Assembly: GCA_045602925.1 (NCBI GenBank)
Contig: JAZSCN010000031.1
Location: forward strand, 7,137-71,136
DNA length: 64,000 nt
Reading direction: 5' to 3'
From: UBA7477 sp045602925
GTDB taxonomy: Bacteria > Bacillota > Clostridia > Oscillospirales > Ruminococcaceae
Shown here: positions 49,750-57,756 of the stretch, piece after piece
Position numbering within the stretch: position 1 is the stretch's first letter
How the letters are laid out: the number at the start of each line of letters is the position of its first letter
Translations under genes and position numbers: made by a program
Notes under the pieces: generated by a model
Told to the model about the DNA's origin: nothing
The model's input: only the letters and a program-made list of their open reading frames with translations
Database searches by the model: none

Positions 49750-50382
49750 TTACACCTTCTTAATCGGATGCCGAATGACCGTTTTCCACTTCTCTGGTGC
49801 AACCTTTCTTGCATCAGACAAATAAATCTCATGGTGCAATCTACTTTCACTAAAGTCATTTGCATACCCACTCTGTTCCAAGTAAGCATCCATAAGTGCA
49901 ACAGTTGCAGGTTCATCGTCAAAGGGACCTGCGTGCATGATTTGAACACAGAGACCCTCATCAATGGTTATAAATTCTGCTGAATAACAATCAAGTTTTT
50001 TCTTCTTGCTTGCCGTTACTACCGCCCATTCAAAGTCTGCTTTTGAAACAAAATCTGGCAAACGAATAACCGAAATCCAGTTAAATGTTGACTTATCGGA
50101 GTAATCCACCCCATCAACATTGTCTTGCCACCAAAAACCTTCAAGCGGCGGAACAACATACTCAAAGTAACCTTCGATTTTGTAATCTGTTTTATAGCTC
50201 ATTTTTAATGTGTATGCAACTGCATACAGCACGCTGATTGCTTGCTGGTATGCTCCGCCTTCTTCATTAGGGTTACCCTTACCCCTAACAGCAATATAAT
50301 TTGCCTTTGGAACATTTACAATCTCTGGTTTGTTCTTCGGCATATAAAATTCTTTATAATCTTTCTTAAAATCAAAAGACAT
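49750..50382 (-). CDS. GyrI-like small-molecule-binding protein
   Basis: A 210-aa cytosolic protein matching the GyrI-like (SbmC/DUF-type) fold: VPKANYIAVRGKGNPNEEGGAYQQAISVLYAVAY, FWWQDNVDGVDYSDKSTFNW, and the C-terminal IMHAGPFDDEPATVALMDAYLEQSGY with HHEIYLSD. No HTH is attached. Such stand-alone domains bind or hydrolyse xenobiotics. Codon use differs from neighbours (many AAA, TTT, ATT, TAT; few of the CTC/GAC/ATC codons common around it), suggesting recent acquisition. GGAGG precedes ATG 50382. Confidence 0.85.
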   Translation of the reverse strand: MSFDFKKDYKEFYMPKNKPEIVNVPKANYIAVRGKGNPNEEGGAYQQAISVLYAVAYTLKMSYKTDYKIEGYFEYVVPPLEGFWWQDNVDGVDYSDKSTFNWISVIRLPDFVSKADFEWAVVTASKKKKLDCYSAEFITIDEGLCVQIMHAGPFDDEPATVALMDAYLEQSGYANDFSESRLHHEIYLSDARKVAPEKWKTVIRHPIKKV

Positions 50383-50416
50383 AATAACCTCCAAATTCCG
50401 ATTTATCGTTCAGATC

Positions 50417-50445
50417 ATTATAACAAAAAGCCTCCGAAAAGTCAA
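50417..50445 (-). promoter_or_regulatory. Promoter of the GyrI-like gene
   Basis: Minus strand TTGACT (50445-50440), 17-bp spacer, TATAAT (50422-50417). Confidence 0.78.
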
Positions 50446-50459
50446 TGTCATAACAAACG

Positions 50460-50500
50460 TAAAGCCACTTTTGACACAAATATCAGAAGTGGCTTTCAAT
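50460..50500. terminator. Hairpin in the GyrI-H1-like intergenic region
   Basis: AAAGCCACTT and AAGTGGCTTT form a 10-bp stem with a 15-base loop. It may be a second terminator for the minus-strand HU unit or belong to the acquired GyrI-like segment. Confidence 0.6.
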
Positions 50501-50571
50501 ACTTCTATATAACTACTCGTCTAAAGAGCTGGTCTTTTTTGTATATAGTCTGTCTTGATGTTCTGCTAATA

Positions 50572-50604
50572 ACCCAAAACAAAAGCCACCCAATCGGGTG
50601 GTCT
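50572..50604 (-). terminator. Terminator of the HU/H1-like operon
   Basis: On the minus strand CCACCCGATTGGGTGG forms a tight hairpin followed by CTTTTGTTTT. Confidence 0.8.
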
Positions 50605-50615
50605 GTTCTTTGAAA

Positions 50616-51038
50616 TTAAAGGTCAATCTTCTTGCCTTCTGCCTTTCCGTTTACTACGTAATAAGCAGCGTTTTCTTCTGGCTTAACATAAATCTCAATT
50701 GACTTGATGATAGCCTTGTTACCGTCAGCCTTGTAAGCAGCTCTAACCTTGTCTGCAATTTCAGCAGTTGAAATCTGCTTTCCGTTAAATTCAACGTAAG
50801 CTGTAACCTTTTCTGTAGCCTTCTTTGCAGAAGATACAGCCTTCTTAGCTGTGGAAGTAGCCTTCTTAGCTGTAGAAGCAGCCTTCTTTACAGCTTCGCT
50901 CTCCTTAGCCTTGGTGATAGCCTTGCTTGCAGTCTTAGTAACCTTCTTTACAGCTTCACTTTCCTTAGCCTTAGTGATAGCCTTTTCAGCAGTCTTAGCA
51001 GCCTTCTTAGCTGTCTCAGTAATCTTCTTTGTTGCCAT
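50616..51038 (-). CDS. Histone H1-like Lys/Ala-rich protein with DUF6465-type C-terminus
   Basis: A 140-aa protein in two parts. Residues 1-78 are Lys/Ala/Thr-rich with a near-exact internal repeat of KAITKAKESEAVKK, like bacterial H1-type nucleoid proteins. Residues about 79-140 (VTAYVEFNGKQISTAEIADKVRAAY, then KSIEIYVKPEENAAYYVVNGKA) form a small alpha/beta domain I associate with the DUF6465 family. It follows the HU gene by 18 bases, so both are cotranscribed and both probably bind DNA. The role is inferred from composition. Confidence 0.78.
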   Translation of the reverse strand: MATKKITETAKKAAKTAEKAITKAKESEAVKKVTKTASKAITKAKESEAVKKAASTAKKATSTAKKAVSSAKKATEKVTAYVEFNGKQISTAEIADKVRAAYKADGNKAIIKSIEIYVKPEENAAYYVVNGKAEGKKIDL

Positions 51039-51056
51039 ATTCTTTTTTCTCCTTTA

Positions 51057-51335
51057 TTATGCCTTGGAAATAGTATCCTTCAAAGCCTTGCTTGGCTTGA
51101 ATGCAGGAACCTTCTTAGCCTTTACAGTAACCTTAGTCTTGGTTACAGGATTGTATGCTTCCTTCTTAGCTCTCTCTCTTGTCTCAAAAATACCAAAGCC
51201 AGCGATAGAAACCTTCTCGTCTGCAAGAAGAGAATTTGTAACAGATTCAGTAAATGCCTTGAGGAACTGCTCTGTCTGATTCTTCTTAAAGCCTGTCTTT
51301 TCTGAGATTGCGTTGATAAGTTCAACCTTGTTCAT
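51057..51335 (-). CDS. hup: HU family DNA-binding protein
   Basis: A 92-aa nucleoid protein that bends and wraps DNA as a dimer. It starts MNKVELINAISEKTGFKKNQTEQFLKAF and has the core VSIAGFGIFETRERAKKEAYNPVTKTKVTVKAKKVPAFKPSKALKD, including the conserved Pro of the DNA-intercalating arm. GGGAGG lies upstream. First gene of a two-gene operon with the H1-like protein. Confidence 0.97.
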   Translation of the reverse strand: MNKVELINAISEKTGFKKNQTEQFLKAFTESVTNSLLADEKVSIAGFGIFETRERAKKEAYNPVTKTKVTVKAKKVPAFKPSKALKDTISKA

Positions 51336-51370
51336 TACGTTATTCCTCCCATTAAGTTTTATTATCTGTG

Positions 51371-51399
51371 ATTATAGCCCAAAAATCGCACTTTGTCAA
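51371..51399 (-). promoter_or_regulatory. Consensus promoter of the HU operon
   Basis: Minus strand TTGACA (51399-51394), 17-bp spacer, TATAAT (51376-51371). Confidence 0.85.
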
Positions 51400-51500
51400 A
51401 CATTTCACCCCATTTTTTCAAATGAGAAATAAAATTTCGTATGATTACATAAACGAAAAGCTTTAAAATTATAGCTTAATTGGTGAATACAACGCAAATA

Positions 51501-51543
51501 TACAAAACAAAAAGGCTTCTTGCATATAGCAAAAAGCCTTAAT
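51501..51543 (-). terminator. Terminator after the small Cys-rich membrane protein gene
   Basis: On the minus strand AAGGCTT-TTTGC and GCAAG-AAGCCTT pair around TATAT, followed by TTTGTTTTG. Confidence 0.85.
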
Positions 51544-51557
51544 TTGCGTCTTTTCGA

Positions 51558-51800
51558 TTACTTGTCGATTTCTTCAACAGCTTCGTCAACCTTGTCAAGA
51601 GCCTCTTCAGCAGTCTCAGCTACTTCTTCAGCAGCGTCTTCGATTACTTCACAGTCCTCGCATTCGCAGCAGCAGCAATCGTCATCGAATTCCTCGTAGT
51701 CGTACTCTTCCATTTCCTTGCGCTTCTTGAGTGTGTAAATAGCAGCAGCAGCGCCGGCAACAGCAGCAAGACCTACGAATACCTTAAATCCCTTGCCCAT
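51558..51800 (-). CDS. Small membrane-anchored Cys/Asp/Glu-rich protein
   Basis: An 80-aa protein with an N-terminal hydrophobic helix (about 4-23, FKVFVGLAAVAGAAAAIYTL), a KKRK stop-transfer, an acidic stretch ending in a compact cysteine cluster DDDCCCCECEDCEV (about 40-53), and a Glu/Ala amphipathic helix to the end. I do not recognise the family. The cysteine cluster suggests metal binding near the membrane. Start ATG 51800 is nine bases after GGAG. It recalls the Asp/Cys tract of the protein at 22654-23109. Confidence 0.75.
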   Translation of the reverse strand: MGKGFKVFVGLAAVAGAAAAIYTLKKRKEMEEYDYEEFDDDCCCCECEDCEVIEDAAEEVAETAEEALDKVDEAVEEIDK

Positions 51801-51837
51801 TGTAAACATCTCCTTAACTATTTATTGGGTTAAAAAT

Positions 51838-51866
51838 ATTATAACATAGTAGTTTATAAATTTCAA
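51838..51866 (-). promoter_or_regulatory. Promoter of the small Cys-rich protein gene
   Basis: Minus strand TTGAAA (51866-51861), 17-bp spacer, TATAAT (51843-51838). Confidence 0.78.
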
Positions 51867-51890
51867 GCTTTTAAAACAAATTTTTTGTTT

Positions 51891-52613
51891 TTACATATTT
51901 CCCGTAAGATGCATAATAATGCTAATCGCCGCAATCGGTGCAGTCTCGCATCTTAGTATTCTGCTACCGAGCCCGATAGGAATAATACCATTGTCAGAAC
52001 AAAGCCTTGCCTCAGCTTCTTCAAAGCCACCCTCACTACCGATAAATACCCCGATAGTTTCAAAGTCGCCGCCTGATATAGCCTCGGATAAGCTTTTGCC
52101 ACCCTTCTCGTAGCAGATAAGAGATATGTCCTGTGCCTTGAGCTCCTCAATAGCCTCGCTAATATCTACGATAGGCGAAATCTCAGGAACAAGCCCACGC
52201 CCCGACTGCTTCGCGGCCTCGAGCGCAATCTTTGTGAGCCTTTCACGCTTTTTTTCAAAGCTTTTAGCGTCAGGCCTCGATACGCATCTCTTAGTCAGTA
52301 CAGGAACAATTCTGTGTGCACCAAGCTCGGTTGCCTTTTGAACAATAAATTCCAGCTTGTCAAGCTTTGGCATTGCCTGGTATAGCGTAAGCTTTACGCT
52401 GGGCTCTGCAAGCGTCTTTCTCGACGATGCAATATCGCAAACTACCTCGCTGTCAGAAATAGTGCGAATAGTCGATATATATTCTATACCGTTTTTGCAT
52501 AGAATAATCTCGTCGCCAAGCCTCATTCTCAGCGAGCGACCAATGTGCACAGCATCAGCACCCTTTATTATTCCCACGTCTTGCGTTATGTCATCTGTAA
52601 AAAATCTAGGCAA
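51891..52613 (-). CDS. rsmE: 16S rRNA m3U1498 methyltransferase RsmE
   Basis: SPOUT-class methyltransferase (240 aa) that methylates U1498 of 16S rRNA. It begins PRFFTDDI after a TTG start, has the PUA-like N-domain (HIGRSLRMRLGDEI), KLDKLEFIVQKATELGAHRIVPVLTKRC, AAKQSGRGLVPEI, IGSEGGFEEAE and the knot ending IGLGSRILRCETAPIAAI. TTG at 52613 (minus) follows AAGGA by nine bases and matches the family N-terminus; the longer frame is rejected. In many Firmicutes rsmE lies near the dnaK-dnaJ locus, as here. Confidence 0.93.
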   Translation of the reverse strand: MPRFFTDDITQDVGIIKGADAVHIGRSLRMRLGDEIILCKNGIEYISTIRTISDSEVVCDIASSRKTLAEPSVKLTLYQAMPKLDKLEFIVQKATELGAHRIVPVLTKRCVSRPDAKSFEKKRERLTKIALEAAKQSGRGLVPEISPIVDISEAIEELKAQDISLICYEKGGKSLSEAISGGDFETIGVFIGSEGGFEEAEARLCSDNGIIPIGLGSRILRCETAPIAAISIIMHLTGNM

Positions 52614-52644
52614 AATAATCAGTCCTTGTTTTAAGTCTGATTCT

Positions 52645-52673
52645 ATTATATAGTATAATCTTATCTTTTTCAA
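52645..52673 (-). promoter_or_regulatory. Promoter of rsmE
   Basis: Minus strand TTGAAA (52673-52668), 17-bp spacer, TATAAT (52650-52645). Confidence 0.78.
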
Positions 52674-52771
52674 GTGCAATTATCCAGTACGGAATATATT
52701 GCTTTTGCAGTTTGCACAAAAGTATTTGTTGCGTGTGTGTTAAGTTTATAGAAAAAGATTTTATAGCACTA

Positions 52772-52800
52772 TTGACAACGTCGGTAAAAGGTGGTATTAT
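52772..52800 (+). promoter_or_regulatory. Promoter of the hrcA-grpE-dnaK-dnaJ operon
   Basis: TTGACA (52772-52777), 17-bp spacer, TATTAT (52795-52800), immediately followed by CIRCE. Confidence 0.87.
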
Positions 52801-52804
52801 ATAT

Positions 52805-52831
52805 TTAGCACTCAAAGAGCAAGAGTGCTAA
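52805..52831 (+). promoter_or_regulatory. CIRCE operator (HrcA site)
   Basis: Perfect consensus TTAGCACTC-N9-GAGTGCTAA, overlapping the transcription start of the hrcA operon. HrcA, encoded directly downstream, represses here until heat or unfolded protein titrates GroEL. Confidence 0.97.
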
Positions 52832-52907
52832 CACTAAAGACCTTCAAGTGCTAAAGTGAATTTTTTGGAAGGAGGGCATTTCCTGATAAAAGGGAATAAA
52901 GGCTATT

Positions 52908-53921
52908 ATGGATGATAGAAAGCTTCGTATCCTCACAGCAGTTATCGACGAATACATTTTAACAGGCGAGCCTGTCGGTTCTAAAAGTATAATGGATAGA
53001 GTAAAAGCTTCTTCTGCTACTATCCGTAACGAGATGGCAGAGCTTGAAAAACAAGGCTACCTCGAGCAGCCACATACCTCAGCAGGCAGAGTTCCGACAT
53101 ATCTGGGCTATAGACTCTATGTAGACAGCCTGCTTGAAACCAACCCTCTTTCAGAAAGCGAAATCGAGCTTATGAATTCTATGCTCCCCGACGAGGATGC
53201 CTCAGAGGAGGAGATTGTAAATTCTGCCTCGCATGCACTTGCAGAGCTTACAAAATGTGCAACAGTAGTTGCCAACGCTACACCAAAGTTTTCAGTTATT
53301 TCAAAGGTCGAGGTTATCCCAACCGGCAAGAGAATGTACGTTATCCTTATGATAACTTCTACAGGCTCTATAAAGAATAAGGTCTGTAGGCTTGAATTTG
53401 ACCTTACAAACGAACAGCTCGCATATTTCTCAAGCTTTATGCAGGAGAATTTAGAGGGAATAGAAGTCGAGTCGCTCTCCGATGAACTATTAGAAAAGCT
53501 CGAAACTGCACTCGGCACATATATGGTAACCCTCTCGCCACTCGTAAGCGAGATTATGAAAATGTCCAGAGAAATCTCAGCACAGGAGGTCTCCTTCAAC
53601 GGCGAGCTGAATCTGCTCACCTGCGATGCGTTTGATAAAAACGAGATTATGTCCTTCTTTGACCATAAGAAAGAGCTTGCCGAGTTTATGAGCAGCTCAT
53701 TCAGTGGGCTCAATGTTATGTTCTCTAACGAAAGAGATGGCTTTGTAATAAGCAATTCCAGCCTTATTACTTCATCCTTCTCTAAAGGTGGCAGACAGGC
53801 AGGCACACTCGGTCTGCTGGGTCCAATGAGAATTGACTACGCTAAATATATCCCGTATCTCGAGTATTTTACAGACAGAATTACTCAAATGCTGTCAAAG
53901 CAGGATGACGAGGATAACTAA
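52908..53921 (+). CDS. hrcA: Heat-inducible transcription repressor HrcA
   Basis: Repressor of class I heat-shock genes (337 aa). N-terminal winged HTH (RKLRILTAVIDEYILTGEPVGSKSIMDR, SATIRNEMAELEKQGYLEQPHTSAGRVPT) and the HrcA dimerisation/GAF-like remainder ending in LGLLGPMRIDYAKYIPYLEYFTDRI. GGAAGGAGG is upstream; the gap from GGAGG to the ATG is rather long (about 30 bases), so a weaker site nearer the ATG may be used. First gene of hrcA-grpE-dnaK-dnaJ under CIRCE. Confidence 0.97.
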   Translation: MDDRKLRILTAVIDEYILTGEPVGSKSIMDRVKASSATIRNEMAELEKQGYLEQPHTSAGRVPTYLGYRLYVDSLLETNPLSESEIELMNSMLPDEDASEEEIVNSASHALAELTKCATVVANATPKFSVISKVEVIPTGKRMYVILMITSTGSIKNKVCRLEFDLTNEQLAYFSSFMQENLEGIEVESLSDELLEKLETALGTYMVTLSPLVSEIMKMSREISAQEVSFNGELNLLTCDAFDKNEIMSFFDHKKELAEFMSSSFSGLNVMFSNERDGFVISNSSLITSSFSKGGRQAGTLGLLGPMRIDYAKYIPYLEYFTDRITQMLSKQDDEDN

Positions 53922-53942
53922 ATACATTAAGGAGCAATTACA

Positions 53943-54479
53943 ATGAGTAATGAAAAAGAGCTTTTAGAAGAAGAGCTAGAAGCAACCGAAGAAGTCGTAG
54001 CTACCGAAGAAGTAGCCGAGACACAGCCGGAAGAAAAATCCAATGAGCAAAAGCTCGAGGAAGAGCTTTCTGAAATGAAGGATAAGTACCTAAGACTTAT
54101 GGCTGAGTACGATAACTATCGTAAGAGGACTGCAAAACAGCTTCTTGAGAATTCCCAAACAGCCAAGAGTAATACTATAGCAGAAATCCTGCCGGTGTTC
54201 GATAACTTTGAAAGAGCAGCGAATACCGAGTGTAGCGATGAAACCTATAAGTCAGGTGTCCAGATGATTTTTAAGCAGTTTGAAGAAATGCTTAAAAAGC
54301 TCGGTGTCGAGGTTATAGACCCTACAGGCGAGGAGTTTAACCCCGAAATCGCTAACGCAGTCAATAGAATAGAGGACGAGAACCTCGGCGAAAATATCGT
54401 GGCGCAAACCTTCCAGAAGGGCTATAAAATAGGGGATAAGGTTATAAGATACGCTATGGTAGTAGTAGCGAATTCTTAA
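53943..54479 (+). CDS. grpE: Nucleotide exchange factor GrpE
   Basis: Exchange factor for DnaK (178 aa): an acidic N-terminal tail, a long coiled coil with LRLMAEYDNYRKRTAKQL, then the wing domain with FEEMLKKLGVEVIDPTGEEFNPEIANAV and the conserved VAQTFQKGYKIGDKVIRYAMVVVA ending. AAGGAG precedes the ATG. Intact. Confidence 0.96.
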   Translation: MSNEKELLEEELEATEEVVATEEVAETQPEEKSNEQKLEEELSEMKDKYLRLMAEYDNYRKRTAKQLLENSQTAKSNTIAEILPVFDNFERAANTECSDETYKSGVQMIFKQFEEMLKKLGVEVIDPTGEEFNPEIANAVNRIEDENLGENIVAQTFQKGYKIGDKVIRYAMVVVANS

Positions 54480-54511
54480 AATTACTAAGCTATCAATTAT
54501 ATGATATAGAT

Positions 54512-54527
54512 GACAGCTTTGGCTGTC
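54512..54527 (+). other. Small hairpin between grpE and dnaK
   Basis: GACAGC (54512-54517) and GCTGTC (54522-54527) pair around TTTG, in the 74-base grpE-dnaK gap. No T run follows, so it is not a terminator. It may shield the dnaK mRNA 5' end after processing. Confidence 0.5.
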
Positions 54528-54553
54528 GGTATTAAAGAAAGGATTTGATTATT

Positions 54554-56398
54554 ATGGCAAAGATTATTGGTATCGACCTTGGTACAACAAACTCATGCGT
54601 AGCAGTTATGGAGGGTGGCGAAGCAGTCGTAATCCCTAACAGCGAAGGCGCAAGAACAACACCTTCTGTTGTCGGCGTATCTAAGACCGGCGATAGACTC
54701 GTAGGACAGGTTGCTAAGAGACAGGCAGTTACTAACTACGACAATACTATTATCTCTATCAAGAGACATATGGGTAGCGATTATAAGGCCCAGATGGGTG
54801 GAAAGTCCTACACACCACAGGAGATTTCAGCTATGATTCTCCAGAAGCTCAAGGCTGACGCAGAGGCATACCTCGGCGAAAAGGTAACAGAGGCTGTTAT
54901 CACAGTACCTGCTTACTTTACAGACTCACAGCGTCAGGCAACAAAAGACGCAGGACAGATTGCAGGCCTTACAGTAAGAAGAATTATCAACGAGCCTACA
55001 GCTGCTGCTTTCTCTTACGGCATCGATAAGGAAGAAGACCAGAAGATTATGGTTTACGACCTCGGCGGTGGTACCTTCGACGTTTCTATTATCGAAATGG
55101 GCGACGGCGTTACTCAGGTTCTCGCAACAGCAGGTAACAATAAGCTCGGCGGCGATGACTTCGACCAGAGAATTATCGATTGGATGATTGCAGAGTTCAA
55201 GAAGGCTGAGGGCATCGACCTCTCAGGCGATAAGATGGCTATGCAGAGACTCAAGGAAGCTGCTGAAAAGGCTAAGATTGAGCTTTCATCTACTCCAACA
55301 ACTACAATCTCACTCCCGTTCATCACAGCTGATGCAACAGGTCCAAAGCATATGGAGCTTACACTCTCCCAGGCTAAGTTCAACGAAATGACTTCCGACC
55401 TCGTTGAAGCTACAATGGGCCCTGTTCGTCAGGCGCTCTCTGACTCCGGACTTTCTACAAGCGAGCTTAATAAGGTCCTTATGGTAGGTGGTTCTTCAAG
55501 AATCCCTGCAGTCCAGGAGGCTGTAAAGAAGTATCTCGGCAAGGAACCATTCAAGGGCATCAACCCTGACGAATGTGTTGCACTCGGTGCTGCTATCCAG
55601 GGTGGTATCTTAGGCGGTGACGTAACAGGCGAGCTTCTTCTCCTCGACGTAACACCACTCTCACTCGGTATCGAAACTGCAGGCGGTATCTGCACAAAGA
55701 TGATTGAAAGAAATACAACAATCCCTGCAAATAAGAAGGAAACCTTCTCAACCTACGCTGACAATCAGGAAGCTGTAGATATCGTTGTTCTCCAGGGCGA
55801 AAGAGAATTCGCTAAGGATAATAAGCAGCTCGGCGTATTCCGTCTCGACGGTATCGCTCCTGCTCCAAGAGGAATTCCAAAGATTGAAGTAACCTTCGAT
55901 ATCGACGCTAACGGTATCGTTCACGTTTCTGCTAAGGACCTCGGTACAGGCAAGGAGCAGGATATCACAATCACTTCTTCTACAAATATGTCTAAGGAAG
56001 ATATCGATAAGGCTGTAAAGGAAGCTGAAGCTTTCGCAGCTGAAGACAAGAAGAAGAGAGAAGACGTTGACGCCAGAAACAGCGCTGACCAGATGGTATT
56101 CCAGTGCGAAAAGGCTCTGGGCGAAATCGGCGATAAGATTGATTCTTCTGATAAGGACGAAATTCAGTCTAAGGTAGACGCTCTTAAGGAAGCTCTCAAG
56201 GGCACAGATATCGAGCTTATCAAGAACAAGAAGACAGAGCTCGAGGAAACCTTCCAGAAGGTTTCAACAAAGCTCTATGAGCAGGCTGCTCAGGCTCAGC
56301 AGGCAGCAGGTATGGATGGCGCAGACTTCGGCTCAATGGGTGGCGCAGCCCAGGCTGACGACGGCGTAATCGACGCTGAGTTTACAGACGCTGAATAA
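54554..56398 (+). CDS. dnaK: Molecular chaperone DnaK (Hsp70)
   Basis: Hsp70 chaperone (614 aa). ATPase-domain signatures IGIDLGTTNSCVAV, YDLGGGTFDVSI and VLMVGGSSRIPAVQ are present, then the linker VLLLDVTPLSLGIET and the substrate-binding beta domain (ERNTTIPANKKETFST), helical lid and a Gln/Ala/Gly-rich tail ending DDGVIDAEFTDAE. The Firmicute-type short subdomain, lacking a loop present in Gram-negatives, is apparent. ATG 54554 follows AAAGGA; the in-frame TTG at 54545 is less likely. Confidence 0.98.
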   Translation: MAKIIGIDLGTTNSCVAVMEGGEAVVIPNSEGARTTPSVVGVSKTGDRLVGQVAKRQAVTNYDNTIISIKRHMGSDYKAQMGGKSYTPQEISAMILQKLKADAEAYLGEKVTEAVITVPAYFTDSQRQATKDAGQIAGLTVRRIINEPTAAAFSYGIDKEEDQKIMVYDLGGGTFDVSIIEMGDGVTQVLATAGNNKLGGDDFDQRIIDWMIAEFKKAEGIDLSGDKMAMQRLKEAAEKAKIELSSTPTTTISLPFITADATGPKHMELTLSQAKFNEMTSDLVEATMGPVRQALSDSGLSTSELNKVLMVGGSSRIPAVQEAVKKYLGKEPFKGINPDECVALGAAIQGGILGGDVTGELLLLDVTPLSLGIETAGGICTKMIERNTTIPANKKETFSTYADNQEAVDIVVLQGEREFAKDNKQLGVFRLDGIAPAPRGIPKIEVTFDIDANGIVHVSAKDLGTGKEQDITITSSTNMSKEDIDKAVKEAEAFAAEDKKKREDVDARNSADQMVFQCEKALGEIGDKIDSSDKDEIQSKVDALKEALKGTDIELIKNKKTELEETFQKVSTKLYEQAAQAQQAAGMDGADFGSMGGAAQADDGVIDAEFTDAE

Positions 56399-56474
56399 TT
56401 TAAGAATATATAGGATGTTGCCTTCGTAATTTTGCGAGGGCAATAGCCCTGTTAACGAAAAAGTAGGTATACTT

Positions 56475-57623
56475 ATGGCAGATAAAAGAGATTATTATGA
56501 GGTGCTGGGCGTTTCTAAAAGCGCAACAGCCGAGGAACTGAAAAAAGCATATAGAAAGCTTGCAAAGCAGTACCACCCCGACCTGCACCCCGATGATAAG
56601 GAGTGCGAGGCTAAGTTCAAGGAAGTCAACGAAGCCTATGAGGTGCTGTCTAATGCCGACAAACGAGCTAAGTATGACCAGTTCGGCCACGCTGCCTTCG
56701 ATTCTTCAATGGGTGGCGGCGGAGCAGGAGGCTTCGGCGGATTCGGTGGCTTTGGCGATATGGGCGATATCTTCGAAAGCTTCTTCGGTGGCTTCGGTGG
56801 TGGCTCAAGACGTAGCTCAAACCCAAACGCCCCAAGACGTGGCAACGATATTGAATCAAATATCATCCTCGATTTTATGGAGGCTTGTAAGGGCAAGAGT
56901 GCCGAGATAAAAATAAACCATATGGAAGCCTGCCCGGATTGTAACGGCTCAGGTGCCGAAGCAGGCTCAGGACATACAACCTGTACAAATTGCCAAGGTA
57001 GAGGTACCGTTACCGTACAGCAGAGAACACCTTTCGGCGTTATGCAAACTCAGAAGGCTTGCTCTAAGTGTGGTGGTAAGGGTAAGGTTATCGAAAAGCC
57101 TTGTAAGAAATGTGCAGGCTCAGGCAGAGTCAGAAAGACTGTCACAAGAACTGTCGACATCCCTGCAGGTATCAATGATGACCAGACACTTCGTGTGCCG
57201 GGTGGTGGAGATGCAGGTATAAACGGTGGCCCGAGCGGTGACCTTATGCTAAATATCACAGTCAGACCGGACCCAATATTTGTCCGTGATGGCTACGACG
57301 TCTGGACAGAAATCCCTATAACCTTCGCACAAGCTACACTCGGTGACGAAATCGTCGTTCCAACTATCGACGGTAAGGTGAAGTACAACATCCCCGCAGG
57401 TACACAAACAGGTACAGTCTTCAGACTTAGAGAAAAGGGCGTCAAGCGTTGCCAGAGAAGTGGCAGAGGCGACCATTATGTAAGAGTCGGAATCGAGGTT
57501 CCAAAGAATCTTACAAAGGAACAAGAAAAACTTCTCCGTAGCTTCGATGGAGCAATGGACGGTAAGAATTACCAAAAACAGCAGAGCTTTTTCGACAAGC
57601 TCAAAGAAAAGTTCAAGCAATAG
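56475..57623 (+). CDS. dnaJ: Molecular chaperone DnaJ (Hsp40)
   Basis: Type A J-protein (382 aa) that stimulates DnaK. J-domain with YHPDLHPDD (HPD motif, about 33-41), a Gly/Phe-rich region (GGGGAGGFGGFGGFGDMG), four CxxCxGxG zinc-finger repeats (CPDCNGSG, CTNCQGRG, CSKCGGKG, CKKCAGSG), and the C-terminal peptide-binding domains. No strong Shine-Dalgarno is visible before the ATG. Last gene of the hrcA operon. Confidence 0.98.
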   Translation: MADKRDYYEVLGVSKSATAEELKKAYRKLAKQYHPDLHPDDKECEAKFKEVNEAYEVLSNADKRAKYDQFGHAAFDSSMGGGGAGGFGGFGGFGDMGDIFESFFGGFGGGSRRSSNPNAPRRGNDIESNIILDFMEACKGKSAEIKINHMEACPDCNGSGAEAGSGHTTCTNCQGRGTVTVQQRTPFGVMQTQKACSKCGGKGKVIEKPCKKCAGSGRVRKTVTRTVDIPAGINDDQTLRVPGGGDAGINGGPSGDLMLNITVRPDPIFVRDGYDVWTEIPITFAQATLGDEIVVPTIDGKVKYNIPAGTQTGTVFRLREKGVKRCQRSGRGDHYVRVGIEVPKNLTKEQEKLLRSFDGAMDGKNYQKQQSFFDKLKEKFKQ

Positions 57624-57625
57624 TA

Positions 57626-57670
57626 ACAAAAAAAGCTCTCAGAGTATGTGTACTTTGGAGAGCTTTTTAT
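57626..57670 (+). terminator. Terminator of the hrcA operon
   Basis: AAAAGCTCTC and GAGAGCTTTTT form a stem with a loop of about 18 bases and T tail. Confidence 0.85.
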
Positions 57671-57677
57671 TGTAATC

Positions 57678-57706
57678 TTGACAGATGATTTTGTTTGTTG
57701 TATAAT
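57678..57706 (+). promoter_or_regulatory. Consensus promoter of the CAP-domain lipoprotein gene
   Basis: TTGACA (57678-57683), 17-bp spacer, TATAAT (57701-57706). Confidence 0.88.
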
Positions 57707-57756
57707 ACAAATGTAGCATATTGCACACAATTCAGCTGAAAAGAGTTGTTAAATTT

